A stretch of 64,000 bases of DNA from Ceratotherium simum simum. Its lineage: Eukaryota > Chordata > Mammalia > Perissodactyla > Rhinocerotidae. Position numbers and translations under genes: made by a program. Below are positions 44,645-54,567 of the stretch, in pieces (within the stretch, counting starts at the first letter, position 1; each line of letters opens with the position of its first letter). Under the pieces are notes generated by a model. That model saw only the letters and a list, made by a program, of their open reading frames with translations. It did not search any database and had not been told where the DNA came from. The DNA lies in assembly GCF_000283155.1 (NCBI RefSeq), contig NW_004454177.1, positions 4,253,468 through 4,317,467 of the forward strand, read 5' to 3'.

Positions 44645-45168
44645 GTGTATTAGTCAATCAACACAGTTTTCATTCAGTGCCTACAGAGTGCCAGGCATGT
44701 TCTAGGTGCGAGGGATAAAGCAGGGAACAAGAGTGACACGGTCCTGCCTTGGAGGGGATGACAGCCGAGTGGGGAACGAATAAACTATTACTGACGTGGT
44801 TACACACATGCAAGGGGAGCTGTGAGAGCACATAGGAGGGGACGTGCCTGATCTGAAGGGCACAGTGGGCCACCCTGGGGAAGTGACACGTGCAAACTGA
44901 GCCCTACAGGATAGACAAGTAACTGGCCACAAAGAAGGGGAAGAGCACTGGTGCAGATGGAACAGCTTGGGTGAAGGCCGAGGAGGTGAGTTTGTGGCTG
45001 GAACCTCAGGAAAGCCCCGGAGCTGGGCGAGACAAGGCTGCAGAAGCAGCAGCCACACAGGCCATGCTGAGGACTTGACATAGGCCTCAGAGGCTGGCAG
45101 GCCAAGGAAGGGTTCTTAGGTGTTGGGACCTGATCATTTGCATTAGAAGACAGCCCACTGCTAAATGC
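44645..45168 (+). repeat. L2 copy
   Basis: TTCAGTGCCTACAGAGTGCC, AGGGATAAAGCAGGGAACAAG, GAAGAGCACTGGTGCAGATGG, GAACCTCAGGAAAGCCCC. Confidence 0.8.
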
Positions 45169-45422
45169 AATGTGGAATCGTGGAGTGGATCCTGGAAGAC
45201 AAAATAGGCATTAGCGGAAAAACGAGAAATCTGAATAAATTCTGTAGTTCAGTTAATAGTGTTATACCAATGCTGATTTCTTGATGTTGACGAATGCACC
45301 ATGGTTATATAAGATGTTAACATTAGGGGAAGCTGGATGAAGGATGTACGGAAACTCTGTACCATCTTTGCAACTCTTCTGTAAATCTGAAACTGTTTCA
45401 GAATAAAAAGTTTTGAAAGTAC
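45169..45422 (+). repeat. L1 3' end (L1ME-like)
   Basis: ATGTTAACATTAGGGGAAGC, GGATGAAGGATGTACGGAAAC, TTTGCAACTCTTCTGTAAATC, TTCAGAATAAAAAGTTTTG: the classic L1 tail. Confidence 0.85.
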
Positions 45423-45479
45423 ATGTATCCCTCTGGCATCACAGCAGTGAGGAGCAAAACTGGATGCAGGGAGAGAGAT

Positions 45480-45750
45480 TATAGTAATAACGATGACTAA
45501 CACTTAAACGGTGCTTCCTGTGCACCAGGCATCTTTCCAAGCACTTAATGTGTTTAATTCACTTAATCCTCACAACAACTCCATGCTATTATTTCCCCTC
45601 ATTTTACAAATGAGGAACCTGAGCACAGAGAGGTTAAGTCACTTGCCCAAGGACACGCAGCTACTGAGTGGCAGCGCTGGGGTTTAAGGATTCCAATGCA
45701 GGCAGTCTAGCTCCAGAGTCCCGTGTGCTTCACCATTACATTTTACTCCC
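45480..45750 (-). repeat. MIR SINE, almost complete
   Basis: ACTAACACTTAAACGGTGC, TTCACTTAATCCTCACAACAA, CATTTTACAAATGAGGAACC, CACTTGCCCAAGGACACGC, CAGAGTCCCGTGTGCTTCACC. Confidence 0.95.
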
Positions 45751-46089
45751 TCCCCTCAGTGTGTGCTGGCCGTACTGTCAGAGGATATTGCGAGGATCAG
45801 GCAGAAACCATGAGCTCATGGGCGAGGGTGATAACAGTAGAAATGGAGCAACATGACTAGACTTAAGATATATATACTGGAGGCAGAATCAACAGTGTTT
45901 GCTTTTGATTGGAATATGGTGGTTGAAGAACAGGGAAGAAGCAAGAATGGCTCCTGGGCTTCCAGCTTAAGAGCAGGGAGCAGAGCCCAGTCTCCTGATG
46001 CTTGGTCCCGTGCTTCCTCCTGCCACTGAGGGAAAACTTTTAGACCTTTTGCAAACTGGACGCACCTACTGTCCCTTTCTCTTAACATC
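45751..46089. other. Intergenic DNA, nothing recognised
   Basis: No gene or clear repeat. Confidence 0.45.
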
Positions 46090-46445
46090 CCCAGAATGCA
46101 GAACAAATTGGACTGCCTGCTGTTCCCACACAGGCCCCGATCTCTCCCACCTCCGTGTCCTTGTGCAAGCTGTTCCCTCTGCCGAAATTCTCTCCTTGGT
46201 CTCCCTTGGTCCAAATCTGATCCACCCTTCAGTGCCTAGTCAAATGTCTTCCAGAGGGCTTTCCTGCTCTCCACAATGAGAAGCACTCACTCAAAAGATG
46301 CCAGCATTTTTTAGCTCTCTTTGGCAGTGAACAATATCCATCCTATAATATAGTTATTTGAGCAGGATCTTGGCTTTGCTCACTTTTGTATGCTCAGTAC
46401 CTAGCACAGTGGGTACTCAAAAAGAGATTTGTTGAGTGAATCGTC
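46090..46445 (+). repeat. L2 3' region
   Basis: CAAGCTGTTCCCTCTGCCG, CAGTGCCTAGTCAAATGTC, CAGTACCTAGCACAGTGGG, GATTTGTTGAGTGAATC. Confidence 0.9.
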
Positions 46446-46521
46446 TCTCTGAGTAAACAAGCTCTATCTTATTTTCCTTTGCCCCCTCCCTGGCTCCTTT
46501 TCCTGTCCCCTGCAACCCACT

Positions 46522-46566
46522 ACATACACACATACACACACACACACACACACAGACACACACACC
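46522..46566. repeat. (CA)n microsatellite
   Basis: Imperfect ACAC tract with T and G interruptions. Confidence 0.9.
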
Positions 46567-46949
46567 CCACCTGGCACCCATGTTGGTGGTTTGCATGTTT
46601 TAGGGGCTTTTTTAAAGATCATGAGTGGATGACCATACTTCGCTCCATCTTCTCCACTAACCCATCCCCAGGCAGCCATGCTGACCCCAGACACACCCTC
46701 TCTGGAAGCCCATTTAAGAGCAGAAGATCAAAGAAGCCTTATCCAAGGATGGAGAAGTGGGAGAACATAAGCAGGGAACTAGGGGGCACTGGTATATCTG
46801 GAATTGCCCCCTCAAACCTATCCATTCAGCTGCCAAAATGTGCCAGGCAGAGTCTGAGACTAGAGCAAAGAACCCAATTCAATGAATCCTTAAAGCACTA
46901 GGGTCCAGAAGGGATGTGCCTGGCTGCTGGATTGGGCTACCACAAATCA
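46567..46949. other. Intergenic DNA, nothing recognised
   Basis: Part of a 140-codon frame that runs out of the CA repeat, of no meaning. Confidence 0.5.
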
Positions 46950-47440
46950 TGATAAGGTATTCCTCAGCATAAAGCCCTTCTAGTGGCTACCCAGTATTCA
47001 TGGCATTCACGGATCTGCAGGCCTCTCCTTTCTCCAACCCTTAGGCTCAGGCTACAGTCCACCCTTTGTGGGCTCTCCTCACCCAGCTGTTGCTGGCCTT
47101 TGTGCCTTTCCTCACGCTGACCCCACTACCTTAAATCCAGTCTCCTTAATGCCTCTCCCTCCAGCGCAGGCCTCTGTCTGATAGATGACTCACTCAGCCC
47201 CTGTGTCCCCTTCTCCGCTCCCCCCAGGCTGAACTGGGCACTTTCTCCCACACCCACCAAATCCTGTGTGCACATCTCTGGGACCCTCCGCATATTAAAT
47301 GCTTGTTCTAACATCTGTTTCTGTGTTTGTCTTCCTCCTTGCCCCCCAACTAGACAGAGTGCCTTTAGGACAATGACGATGTCTCTGTATCTCCAAGCCT
47401 GGCACAGTGTTTGGTACAAAGAAAGCCGGGTTACATTTGT
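46950..47440 (+). repeat. L2 3' region
   Basis: AAAGCCCTTCTAGTGGCTAC, TTGCTGGCCTTTGTGCCTTTC, CAAGCCTGGCACAGTGTTTGG. Confidence 0.85.
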
Positions 47441-48184
47441 TAAATGTAAAAGATGTGTACATGAGTGTGTAAGTGTTCGCGCGAATGTCGAATTAGACTA
47501 CTTCAGCGAAAAACCGAGAGACTGGCCACCGCCAGATCACAAAGAGTGGAAAGTGGTGCCCTCCTTGCCCATCCTCCTCCTCCCAGGAACTAGAATTTAC
47601 ATTTTATCAGGAACGGCCACTTCCCGTCTGCACCTGCCAGCTGGGCAAAGGGCGGCAATGGGCAAAGGGAGCATTGTCTGGTCAGGTGTCCGGGCAGAAC
47701 TCGGTTCTCCTTATGGGGAACCCCGTCTGTCTGTCTGCCTCCTTCTGGGGGAGAGGATGGGGGCAGGAGGTCCAGAGGGAAGGAGCAGATGACAGCCTTC
47801 AGGCTGCCAAGGACCCAGGGGCCCAGCCGCCTTGGCAGGAAGCCGACCACACCCGGATGTGAACGGGATGGCTTGGAGAGTGCCTGCTCCGCCGCGGGCA
47901 CTGACTGGATGGGTCACTTTCGCGGGAATCCCGCAAATCACTCACAACAAAAGTGCGGGAAGAGGGAGCGGAGCTCGGGTTCACGCTCTGTTTGGGGACG
48001 GCACGGGCTTCAGTTTTCGGAAAAGGAACCCCTGAAGGGAACGTGGATTTGAAAAGACCAGAAACCCCTGTGGCCGCCTCTCACCCACGAATGCCCACCG
48101 CCCACTTCTCTGGCAGCTTCCGGTCGGTCCCCGCATAGCAGTCTCTCCATTTAGCGTTCAGCTGATGCAGAGGAGAGGGAGCTC
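47441..48184. other. NECTIN1 upstream region, CpG shore
   Basis: Repeat-free with scattered CpG. Contains the E2F-like palindrome at 47,476-47,485. No coding evidence. Confidence 0.5.
47476..47485. promoter_or_regulatory. E2F-like palindrome TTCGCGCGAA
   Basis: Exact fit to the palindromic E2F/DP core TTSGCGCSAA, about 2.0 kb before the NECTIN1 start codon. Three CpG steps survive in otherwise A+T-balanced DNA. Confidence 0.45.
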
Positions 48185-48350
48185 CGGCCACTGGATTCTA
48201 GTCCGAGCTCTGCTACTTTCTGCCCTTGTGCTCCTAGGCGAGTCGCCTTCCCCTTCTTTGGGCCTTTGTTTCCTCATCTGTAAAATGGGGCCAGGATTGG
48301 AGTAGAGGGCCTGTAGAAGCCCTTTCAGCTCGGACACTGCTTGATCCAGT
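48185..48350 (+). repeat. MIR SINE at the upstream edge of the CpG island
   Basis: CTCCTAGGCGAGTCGCCTTC, GGGCCTTTGTTTCCTCATC, TGTAAAATGGGGCCAGG. Confidence 0.85.
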
Positions 48351-48657
48351 ATTCTCCATACTGCACGCTCGCTCCTCCACCACCCTCCCCATCTTAACTC
48401 CACCCCCACCCAGCGGCTTCTCCCCCGACGCCGGCCGCTAGGGGTCACTGCCTCCCTTTGTCAGCGACAGAGGAGGTTGGCTGGCCCTCCCGCCCTCTCC
48501 CGGGCTGAAAGGCGACCGAAGGGACATCTCCCGAGCCAGCGGGCCTGAGCCGGACCCCACGGCCCTCGCTTGGGCTCCGCCTCTGCCTCGGGCCGGAAGG
48601 TGTGAGCGGTCGGGCGGAGGCCGGGGCCGGGCGCGGGCCGCGCGTCGGAGCCACGAG

Positions 48658-48675
48658 GGGGTTAACGCTAACCCC
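48658..48675. promoter_or_regulatory. Perfect 7-bp inverted repeat in the core promoter
   Basis: GGGGTTA and TAACCCC are separated by ACGC. The repeat includes GTTAAC and two telomere-like GGTTA units in opposite directions. It lies 10 bp before the CRE-like box. The function is unknown. Confidence 0.4.
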
Positions 48676-48685
48676 TCCCCCTGTC

Positions 48686-48693
48686 TGACATCA
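48686..48693 (+). promoter_or_regulatory. CRE/AP-1-like box TGACATCA
   Basis: TGACATCA differs by one base from the palindromic CRE TGACGTCA. It sits in the CpG island about 780 bp before the NECTIN1 start codon, where a CREB/ATF site would be plausible. The call rests on the motif alone. Confidence 0.35.
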
Positions 48694-48896
48694 CGGGGAG
48701 AGCGGGCGAGAGGCTGGAGCTGGGCGAGTGAGAGAGAGAGGGAGAGGAGCGAGCGCGGCTCGACTCGGCGCCCAGGCAGCTCCACATTGTTGCGAATCGC
48801 CGGGACCGGGCACAGTGAGCGGCGGGGACGCGCGGCGCAGCCGGCTCGCTCTCCTCGCGCGGAGCCGCACCGCCGGAGCCGCCCGGGCAGCTGGCC

Positions 48897-49088
48897 NNNN
48901 NNNNNNNNNNNNNNNNNNNNNNNNNNNNNNNNNNNNNNNNNNNNNNNNNNNNNNNNNNNNNNNNNNNNNNNNNNNNNNNNNNNNNNNNNNNNNNNNNNNN
49001 NNNNNNNNNNNNNNNNNNNNNNNNNNNNNNNNNNNNNNNNNNNNNNNNNNNNNNNNNNNNNNNNNNNNNNNNNNNNNNNNNNNNNNNN
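48897..49088. other. Assembly gap (192 N)
   Basis: A run of N in the most G+C-rich part of the CpG island, flanked by CTGGCC and GCGCGCC. The true length is unknown. It very probably removes part of the NECTIN1 5' leader or core promoter, so open frames that cross it are not real evidence of coding. Confidence 0.99.
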
Positions 49089-49184
49089 GCGCGCCAGGGG
49101 CCGGGAGCCCGCGCCGCGCAGCCGGGCAGCCGGGCGCGCCGGGGGTGGGTCCCTCTCCCCAGCCCGGCTCTGCGTGGAAGAAGA

Positions 49185-49192
49185 GGGCGGGG
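49185..49192 (+). promoter_or_regulatory. GC box (Sp1/KLF-type)
   Basis: GGGCGGGG in the 5' leader or promoter of NECTIN1. A second GC-rich box, CCCCGCCCCGG, follows at about 49,325. Sites of this kind are normal in CpG-island promoters. Confidence 0.4.
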
Positions 49193-49230
49193 ACCGGCGC
49201 GGGGAGGAGAGCGGAGGAGGAGAAGGGGGC

Positions 49231-49272
49231 ATGACTCGTGCAACTTGCGGCGGGCATCTGCCGAGCCTCTGA
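49231..49272 (+). other. Upstream ORF of 13 codons in the NECTIN1 5' leader
   Basis: An ATG 240 nt before the NECTIN1 start opens a frame coding MTRATCGGHLPSL and then TGA, ending 198 nt before the main ATG. Its context has G at -3, arguably better than the main start, which has C at -3. If the transcript starts upstream of this point, scanning ribosomes would meet it first. Whether it lowers nectin-1 output is inference. Confidence 0.5.
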
Positions 49273-49470
49273 GCCGGCGGCGGCCCGGGGCCCGGATTGC
49301 GGCCGCGCCGATCCCACCCAGCCCACCCCGCCCCGGCCGACGGCTGCGGCTGACCTGGATCCTCGGAGCGCCCGCCGGCCGGCAGTGATCCGCCTTCGTC
49401 TTCCGGGCTGGTTTCTGGAGCGCGAGGAGCGCTCTCCTCGCGGCCCCTCTCGCCGGACCCCCGGCCCCCG

Positions 49471-49549
49471 ATGGCTCGGATGGGGCTTGCGGGCGCCGCT
49501 GGACGCTGGTGGGGACTCGCTCTCGGCTTAACTGCATTCTTCCTTCCAG
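49471..49549 (+). CDS. NECTIN1: NECTIN1 first coding exon (nectin-1 signal peptide start)
   Basis: Nectin-1 is a type I membrane cell-adhesion protein of the immunoglobulin superfamily that works at adherens junctions through afadin; it is also the host receptor used by several alphaherpesviruses. The exon codes 26 full residues beginning MARMGLAGAAG, with a Trp-Trp pair and a hydrophobic stretch rich in Leu, Ala and Phe ending in Phe-Phe-Leu-Pro. I recognise this as the start of the mammalian nectin-1 signal peptide. The exon stops after the first base of a glycine codon and is followed by CAG|GTAAGC, a good donor, so the intron is phase 1, typical for signal-peptide exons of Ig-family proteins. 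The ATG has G at +4 but C at -3. The exon sits in a CpG island, as expected of a widely used promoter. The Ig domains, membrane segment and afadin-binding tail lie in later exons outside the window. Gene identity is very likely; the cleavage site is not contained here. Confidence 0.95.
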
Positions 49550-49555
49550 GTAAGC
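49550..49555 (+). other. NECTIN1: Splice donor of NECTIN1 intron 1
   Basis: The exon-intron junction reads CAG|GTAAGC. The frame would run on into KRVPP and a pyrimidine-rich run if unspliced, which does not resemble nectin. The T-rich tract at 49,572-49,588 lies just inside the intron. Confidence 0.9.
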
Positions 49556-49571
49556 GCGTTCCGCCTCTGCC

Positions 49572-49600
49572 TTTTTTTTTTTTTTTTTCTTTTTTTCATC
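49572..49600. repeat. Poly-T tract in intron 1
   Basis: A run of 17 T, one C, then a further T-rich stretch, just 22 bp after the splice donor. Confidence 0.8.
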
Positions 49601-50599
49601 CAATGCCTTCCTGGGGCTGGGAGCTGGATGGCGGGCACGTCTGGGTTGTAGGGAGTGAAAGGAGCCAGAAAAGTTAGGTCACGGCTTAGGTAAGGGGGAG
49701 GCGAGGGGCACGGCGCAGAAAAAGAGGTTGAGAAGCCGAACAGCCTGCCCTGCAGGGAAGCAGTCGGATGCACGTCTCTATGTAGCAAGAAAGCACTTTC
49801 TCCCCTCAGTTTTTCACAAAAATAATAATATGTAATAGCGTTCTATTTATTTAATAACCAGCTCTCAGCTTGGGAAGCAGTTTGGAAACACTGCATGTTA
49901 CATAAATGCAAAATAATCACGGTAATCACCATCTCGGGGTATGAGACAACAGCCCCAGGGGGAGGGCGTCAGTCTCGGAGCTGGTGGGCTGTGGGTTTGG
50001 AGGATGGCATGGGGGCTGCGTTTCCTTCGCCGGCCCCTTTGCCAGACGGTCTCGGGCGCTCGGGTCCGCTCCCGTCCCACGTCGCCCCACAGCGGGCGCG
50101 GAGAGCCGGCTTCTGCGGCACAGGCGGCGCTCCGCTCACCTGCGGTTCCTTTCCCGGGATCGCAGCTTCCCGGCCTGGCGCGGGGCTGGGCTTCGCCTCG
50201 GAACTCCGTTCCCAGTTAGGGCGGCTGTCCCCGGAGGAGGCTCCTCGGGCTTCGCGCCAGCCAGGTGGCTGCATGACCCACTTTCCCGAGAGTGCCCCTC
50301 GTGTCCTTCCTCGAGGTGCCGGCGGTCGAGGGGTTAACCCGACGCCGACCCTGGGGTGGCCCACGGTGGCCCCTCTGACGGGTGGGGTGGGGGCGGAGGC
50401 TGGGACCGGCCCGGGCGTATTGTGCAGGGGAATGAACTGGAAAATGCGTTTAGGAGGCAAATCCGGCCGAGTCCCCTCGCCTGGATTTAACCCTTTGTGT
50501 CCCTGGGGAAGCTGCCGGGCACGGTGGCTGGCCACGCCAGCGCGGGTCCGGGTGGGGGTGGGGTGCCTCCAGCCCACTGGGAAGAAACCTGAGACGACC

Positions 50600-52599
50600 T
50601 CCTGCTCAAGCTAGATTGGGGTTTTGGGGGGACGGTAGGGGTTTGGTTGGAACACGTGGTCCTGGCTTTAGGATGGCAGAATAAGAGGTCGGAGTACAGC
50701 AAGACCAGCTCTGCGCGGGGCAAGAATATCTATTAGATCGCAGCCGCCGCTGGCAGCGACCTGAAGGAGGTACCTTCGATGCTGCAGACTCACGGGGCAG
50801 TTTGTGATCAAGGGACCAGCCTGGCTGCCGAGTTAGGCTGTAGTGCACTCCTGGGAGGCAGGAACCTGGCTTCATTGGCTTCTATACCCCTTTTGGTCCA
50901 GCTCACTGCCAGGACTCTGCACATCTCGCTGAGTGGCCGATGGCATCCAAAGCAGTTTGTAGGAGCCCAGCCACCACGGTGCCCCCACCCCTGCAGCCTG
51001 AGGGTACTGCCCTGCTAGGTGTGTGCAGAGACAAATTGCAGGACACAGGGGTGGCACTGCCTGTTTCAAAGGGGCCTGACAGAGTTCCTCCCTCGGAGGG
51101 TGGTCGTGGTGAGAGTGCGAGGTCTTCCTCTCCCGCTGGACCCCCTGGGCAGCTGGCAGGAGATAGCAGAAGCTCAGGCTCTAGGACTTGTCTGACTGTT
51201 GGGGTTTGGGCTTCTGGAACTCTTGAACTGCACAGTGTCCAGGGCCAAAACCCAGCAAGAAGAGAGCTTTCTTGGGGGCTCTAGTTGATCTGGCACACTA
51301 GGAGTTAAAGGGCAGGAAGGTTAGAGGAGGGAACAATTTACCCCCATTCCCCTCTCCTTTTGTTTTCTCTTCCCCCAGCTTGGTGATGCATAGTGGTTGA
51401 TTCCTTCTTTGGGGGGCTGGAGACCTTCCCTGTTCCACCCCACTCAGGAAGTGGGGGCAGGGAGGTGACACTCTCACTTGGCTCAAGTGTGGGCACTCCC
51501 CCAACAAAAAATCCAGATTGAGGGAATGGGATGCAGAGAAGGGACCACAGCTCAGACAGGCTTGATTGGATTGATCAATTGTTATGGCTGGGTAGCATCA
51601 GCAGCCCAGCCGGAGTTCCTGCCCTCGCCAGCTCCTCTACCCAGTGCCTGTGCCCCTGGGGCCTCTGTGAAGGGAGGCAGGTGGATATGGTAGTGCCCAT
51701 CTGACCCTTGGGCAGAAGCTGGTAGGCCCAGAACTCGCCTGCCCACATCCCACTTTCCACCACCCTCTGGCTTCCTCCTGATTGCCTGCTGCTGCTGCTT
51801 CTCTCTGGGGACTTGCCAGTCTGATGCTCTTTTCTGGGTTCTTCTGGGCTGTGGCAGGGAGCATGGAGGGGTGAGGAGAGGAGCCTCTGGGGGTAACGGG
51901 GTGGGGAGCACCTGCTGTGTGTGTGATGGCCCCCTGACTTCAGAACACTCCAAATCTGGCTATTGAAGTGTCAACACAGAAGTCTGTTTTCGACAACACA
52001 GACTTCACCAGGCAGGGTGGTGAAGCCCCACAAGCCTCTAAGATGACAGTCTGTGGTTCTTGCCCGTTAACTCAGGGGAGGCCAGTGGGGACAGGGGCTG
52101 CATCCCAAAGAGGGACAGGAGGAGCCTGGGGGAGGAGACAGAGAACCTGCCTTAGAAGCAGGTGCGCTGAGCTGGTGTCCCACCTACACCACACCCTCCC
52201 TAATTGGCTTCCCCAAACCTTTTGTCTGGAAAGAGAATACACACCCCAGGTGTCATGCACACCCTCGGAAGACCTGTTGGGCCGCAGCACACCCCTTCTC
52301 TGCAGCCTCTGCAGAGCTCGCTGTCAGGGTAGTTTCCTTTGAAACTCAGAGTGTCAGGGCTGTTGGCGTATTTTCCTCTCGCCCCGTTTCTCACAGACAG
52401 GCATGTATTGGGCTGGCTGGGCAGGATGTTACGGCAAAACCAATTCCGCTGGCCTGGGGTTTGCAGCATGTGTAAACGGGAATCTCAGTGTCCGTTTTGG
52501 AGGCAGCGCTGTGGAGAGTGTCTCAGAATCCGATTCAAGGCCTAATAGTCAAGGCTGGAAGGGAGGAGGGGATATTGCAGAGCCTGGGCCCAGCACCCC
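50600..52599. other. Intron 1, mostly unique DNA
   Basis: No coding or repeat signal beyond composition. Overlapping frames of up to 124 codons on both strands lack any family resemblance. Confidence 0.5.
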
Positions 52600-53010
52600 C
52601 GGCTGAGTGGACTAGAAGGTGTCTCAGAGCCTGACCGTCCATGGCCCGATGAGCTGTGATGCATTGTTGATTCTGATATCAGTTCCCTTCGCCGCCACTC
52701 AGCTTTGCACAATGAATCCACTTCGTTGGCCATTGCCTGACTCCAGATCCAGTTGCATGCTGCCAGGATCGTCGCCGGCCAGCATCCTGGTGCTGATGGC
52801 TGAGCAAGTGGGCCAGGCCCTGGGCAGAGGGTCGGCCCCAGTTGCTCTGTCTACGATACTGCCATTGTCTAGCAGCTGACTAATGTTCATTGTTCAGCAC
52901 AAACAAAACACCCAAGGGAGGTGTGAATGTACCTTCGATTTTCCTGATTGTATCTTTCCTGGTTAACCTGGCAAATTAAATGGCTCCTACCTTTGGGAGG
53001 GACAGACAGA
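52600..53010. promoter_or_regulatory. Intronic repeat-free block, candidate conserved element
   Basis: Keeps CpG sites away from the island (GATCGTCGCCGGCCAGC, CTACGATACTGC) and has SOX-like ATTGTT/CATTGTT words at 52,664, 52,863 and 52,889, plus CTGACTAATG. Ends in an A+T-rich stretch with GGTTAACCTGG. Role inferred only. Confidence 0.35.
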
Positions 53011-53061
53011 GTGGGTGTCTGTGTATGCATCTGTTGTGCTAATTTTTTTTTTTAACTTCGA

Positions 53062-53088
53062 ATTTTAGCCAGTGTGCCAGGCTAAAAT
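53062..53088. other. Perfect 9-bp hairpin in intron 1
   Basis: ATTTTAGCC, a 9-base spacer AGTGTGCCA, then GGCTAAAAT. Not part of a repeat I recognise. Confidence 0.5.
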
Positions 53089-53099
53089 GGACATTAGCC

Positions 53100-54567
53100 A
53101 GCTGTGGGACTTAGCTTATAATATTTCTGACCATCTGCATATAGTCTCACCTTCACTATAGAGCGTGTGCATACATGCATGTGTGCAGGGCTTTGTGTGT
53201 TTGTGTTGGTTATCTACAAGTCACTGCACTGTGCACGTGCAGACCCATGGGGACTAGGACAAGGAGGTGTGGGCACTGGTATCTGTGAGTCACCATAGGA
53301 CTGGAGCCATAAACATATATCAAATATATATGCACGTATAACTGACTTCTTAGGGCTTTCTGACTGGGATTTTGTGAGTGGCCTTGATAATGCCCGTGTT
53401 TATGTCAGAGTGTCAGTGAGGGTGACTTTGGAGGAGACTTAGGGTTTGCCCTTAGCCAGCCCCTTCCAAGACGAGCTGCCGGGTCCCCTGGAGTGGGAAG
53501 CCTGGACAGTGCTTTCTTTTTCTGCTCTGACCTTGGCTTCAGATAGGGCCTCCGCATCCTCAGGGAGATGCTCACCTGGAGAGACCTTCCTCTTTTGTTA
53601 GCCTCCAGTTGTCTCCCTGGCAGACAGAGCAGCTCTGGAACCTGGTGTTAACTGGGGCCTCGCTTGCCCACGGCTTCTCATGATCTCTGAACAGCTGGGA
53701 GGAGCCATGGGAGATAGATTTTCAGCTACTAATTAGGAATCTTTGCTTCCTGCGTGAATACTTGGGGAAGAAGATCATCCAGGGAGAAAGGTGGCATACT
53801 CTAGGAATTTAAAAAGGAGCGTGAGTATGGGCTCTGCTCCTGCATGAATAGCCCTGCAGAACCACATGTGTGCCCAGACTGGCAACATACGTGTGCCTGG
53901 AAGCATTCCGGTTCATGCAGCAGAAAGCAGGAGCCGCCTTGTTGGAAAGAGAAGTGGGAATGAGGGTCAAGGAGTAGGGAAGAGGGCAGTCCTGGGAGCC
54001 CAGCACCCTGTGCCCAAGTCCAGCTGGCAAGTGCTTCTCCCCCGTGATGCCCGCCCCTCTCCATAGAGACCAGGTCTGCAGAGCCCGCAGCAGATGTGGT
54101 GGCTGGGGTAGGAGGTAACTTAAGATCTGAGCAGGGATCACCTTGCAAAGGGAATGCCCTGAGCTGGAGATAACACCCCTTTGTCCAGTTAACCGTTTAA
54201 TCTCTGAATTCTATTGTGTGGTTTGGGGCTGGGAGCTGGGGAGAGGGAAAGTTTAGGAGAAAACCCATCAGACCCATTCCACAGGGAGAGATTACTCAGT
54301 GCAACAGAAGAGACCCAAGAAGGACACAGAGGAAGACTTCCTGACAGGAGACTGTAGGCTTTTTAGGGCAATGGAAAATCCCAACGTTTATCCTGGGATG
54401 GGAGAGTGGGGGGCAATAGGTATGTATTCTCAGGTGCTTATGGGATCTGTGCCTTTCAGTCTTCCAGGACAGAGCAGCAGTTGTCCAAGGCTCTAGTCAA
54501 GAGGGAGCCACAGGTAGCTCGGGCCCCTAGAACCTGGAGATTACCCCATCTTGGCCACCCACCATAG
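53100..54567. other. Intron 1, unique DNA
   Basis: TGTG/CATG-rich at 53,165-53,240, otherwise featureless. No gene. Confidence 0.5.

Larger units (their letters stand above)
48400..50600. promoter_or_regulatory. NECTIN1: CpG island and promoter region of NECTIN1
   Basis: G+C and CpG density rise sharply after the MIR at 48,185-48,350 and stay high to about 50.6 kb. There is no clear TATA box. Visible elements are a GGGGTTA/TAACCCC inverted repeat at 48,658-48,675, a CRE-like TGACATCA at 48,686-48,693, a GA-rich stretch at 48,728-48,755 and a GC box GGGCGGGG at 49,185-49,192. The island spans the probable transcription start, the 5' leader, exon 1 and the first kilobase of intron 1. The exact start of transcription cannot be read from sequence alone; the region around 48.70-48.80 kb is my best guess. 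Confidence 0.85.

Noticed and set aside
48438..49603. Long frames on both strands across the CpG island (up to 311 codons)
   Set aside because: They read through 192 N and owe their length to the gap and to G+C-rich composition.
49895..50614. 239-codon frame just inside intron 1
   Set aside because: Lies in the CpG island with a 202-codon frame on the other strand; no similarity to the nectin Ig domain or any family I know.
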